Below are positions 5,797 through 5,798 of a DNA stretch of 5,798 bases, in pieces. The first letter of the stretch is position 1. Every line of letters begins with the position of its first letter. Source of the stretch: Spirochaetaceae bacterium (lineage in GTDB: Bacteria; Spirochaetota; Spirochaetia; Treponematales; Breznakiellaceae); NCBI GenBank assembly GCA_031280705.1, contig JAITGJ010000019.1:1-5798 (forward strand), written 5' to 3'. The notes under the pieces were generated by a model. The model did not search any database and was not told the DNA's origin. It was given only the letters and a program-made list of their open reading frames with translations. The translations under genes were made by a program, and so were the position numbers.

Positions 5797-5798
5797 AG

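Overview
The window looks like ordinary chromosomal DNA of a GC-rich, double-membraned bacterium. Candidate Gram-negative traits are an exported PorV/FadL-type outer-membrane barrel, a DksA-type RNA polymerase regulator and strong Shine-Dalgarno sites. The flavour of the DksA-like protein and of the barrel suggests a spirochaete related to Treponema, but this rests on remembered similarity and is tentative. I see no mobile element, CRISPR array, tRNA, rRNA or clear sign of recent transfer.

Layout. Bases 1-232 hold the 3' end of an unrecognised gene. It is followed after 20 bases, with a strong ribosome site, by a 410-residue signal-peptide-bearing outer-membrane barrel protein (253-1485). A textbook Rho-independent terminator (1506-1536) closes this unit. 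Next comes a two-gene unit, rpiA (1600-2301) and a membrane-anchored M20 metallo-hydrolase of the PM20D1/carboxypeptidase S type (2301-3830), joined by a one-base TGATG stop/start overlap. A 218-base gap then carries a perfect -35 box with a palindrome behind it, and a potentially structured leader for a short DksA/TraR-type regulator (4049-4405). On the other strand, converging on this gene, lie trmB (tRNA m7G46 methyltransferase, 4474-5322) and, just upstream of it in the same operon, the 3' part of an unrecognised gene that runs off the right edge (5326-5796).

How the genes relate. They are mostly housekeeping: pentose phosphate metabolism (rpiA), tRNA modification (trmB), transcription control (DksA-like), envelope (barrel protein) and amide/peptide hydrolysis (M20). 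No single pathway ties them together. The points most worth a second look are the dksA leader, whose long-range stem could compete with pairing at the ribosome site; the unusual start region of rpiA; the translational coupling of rpiA to an M20 hydrolase; and a roughly 36-residue insertion in TrmB. I did not find a convincing new multi-gene system here.
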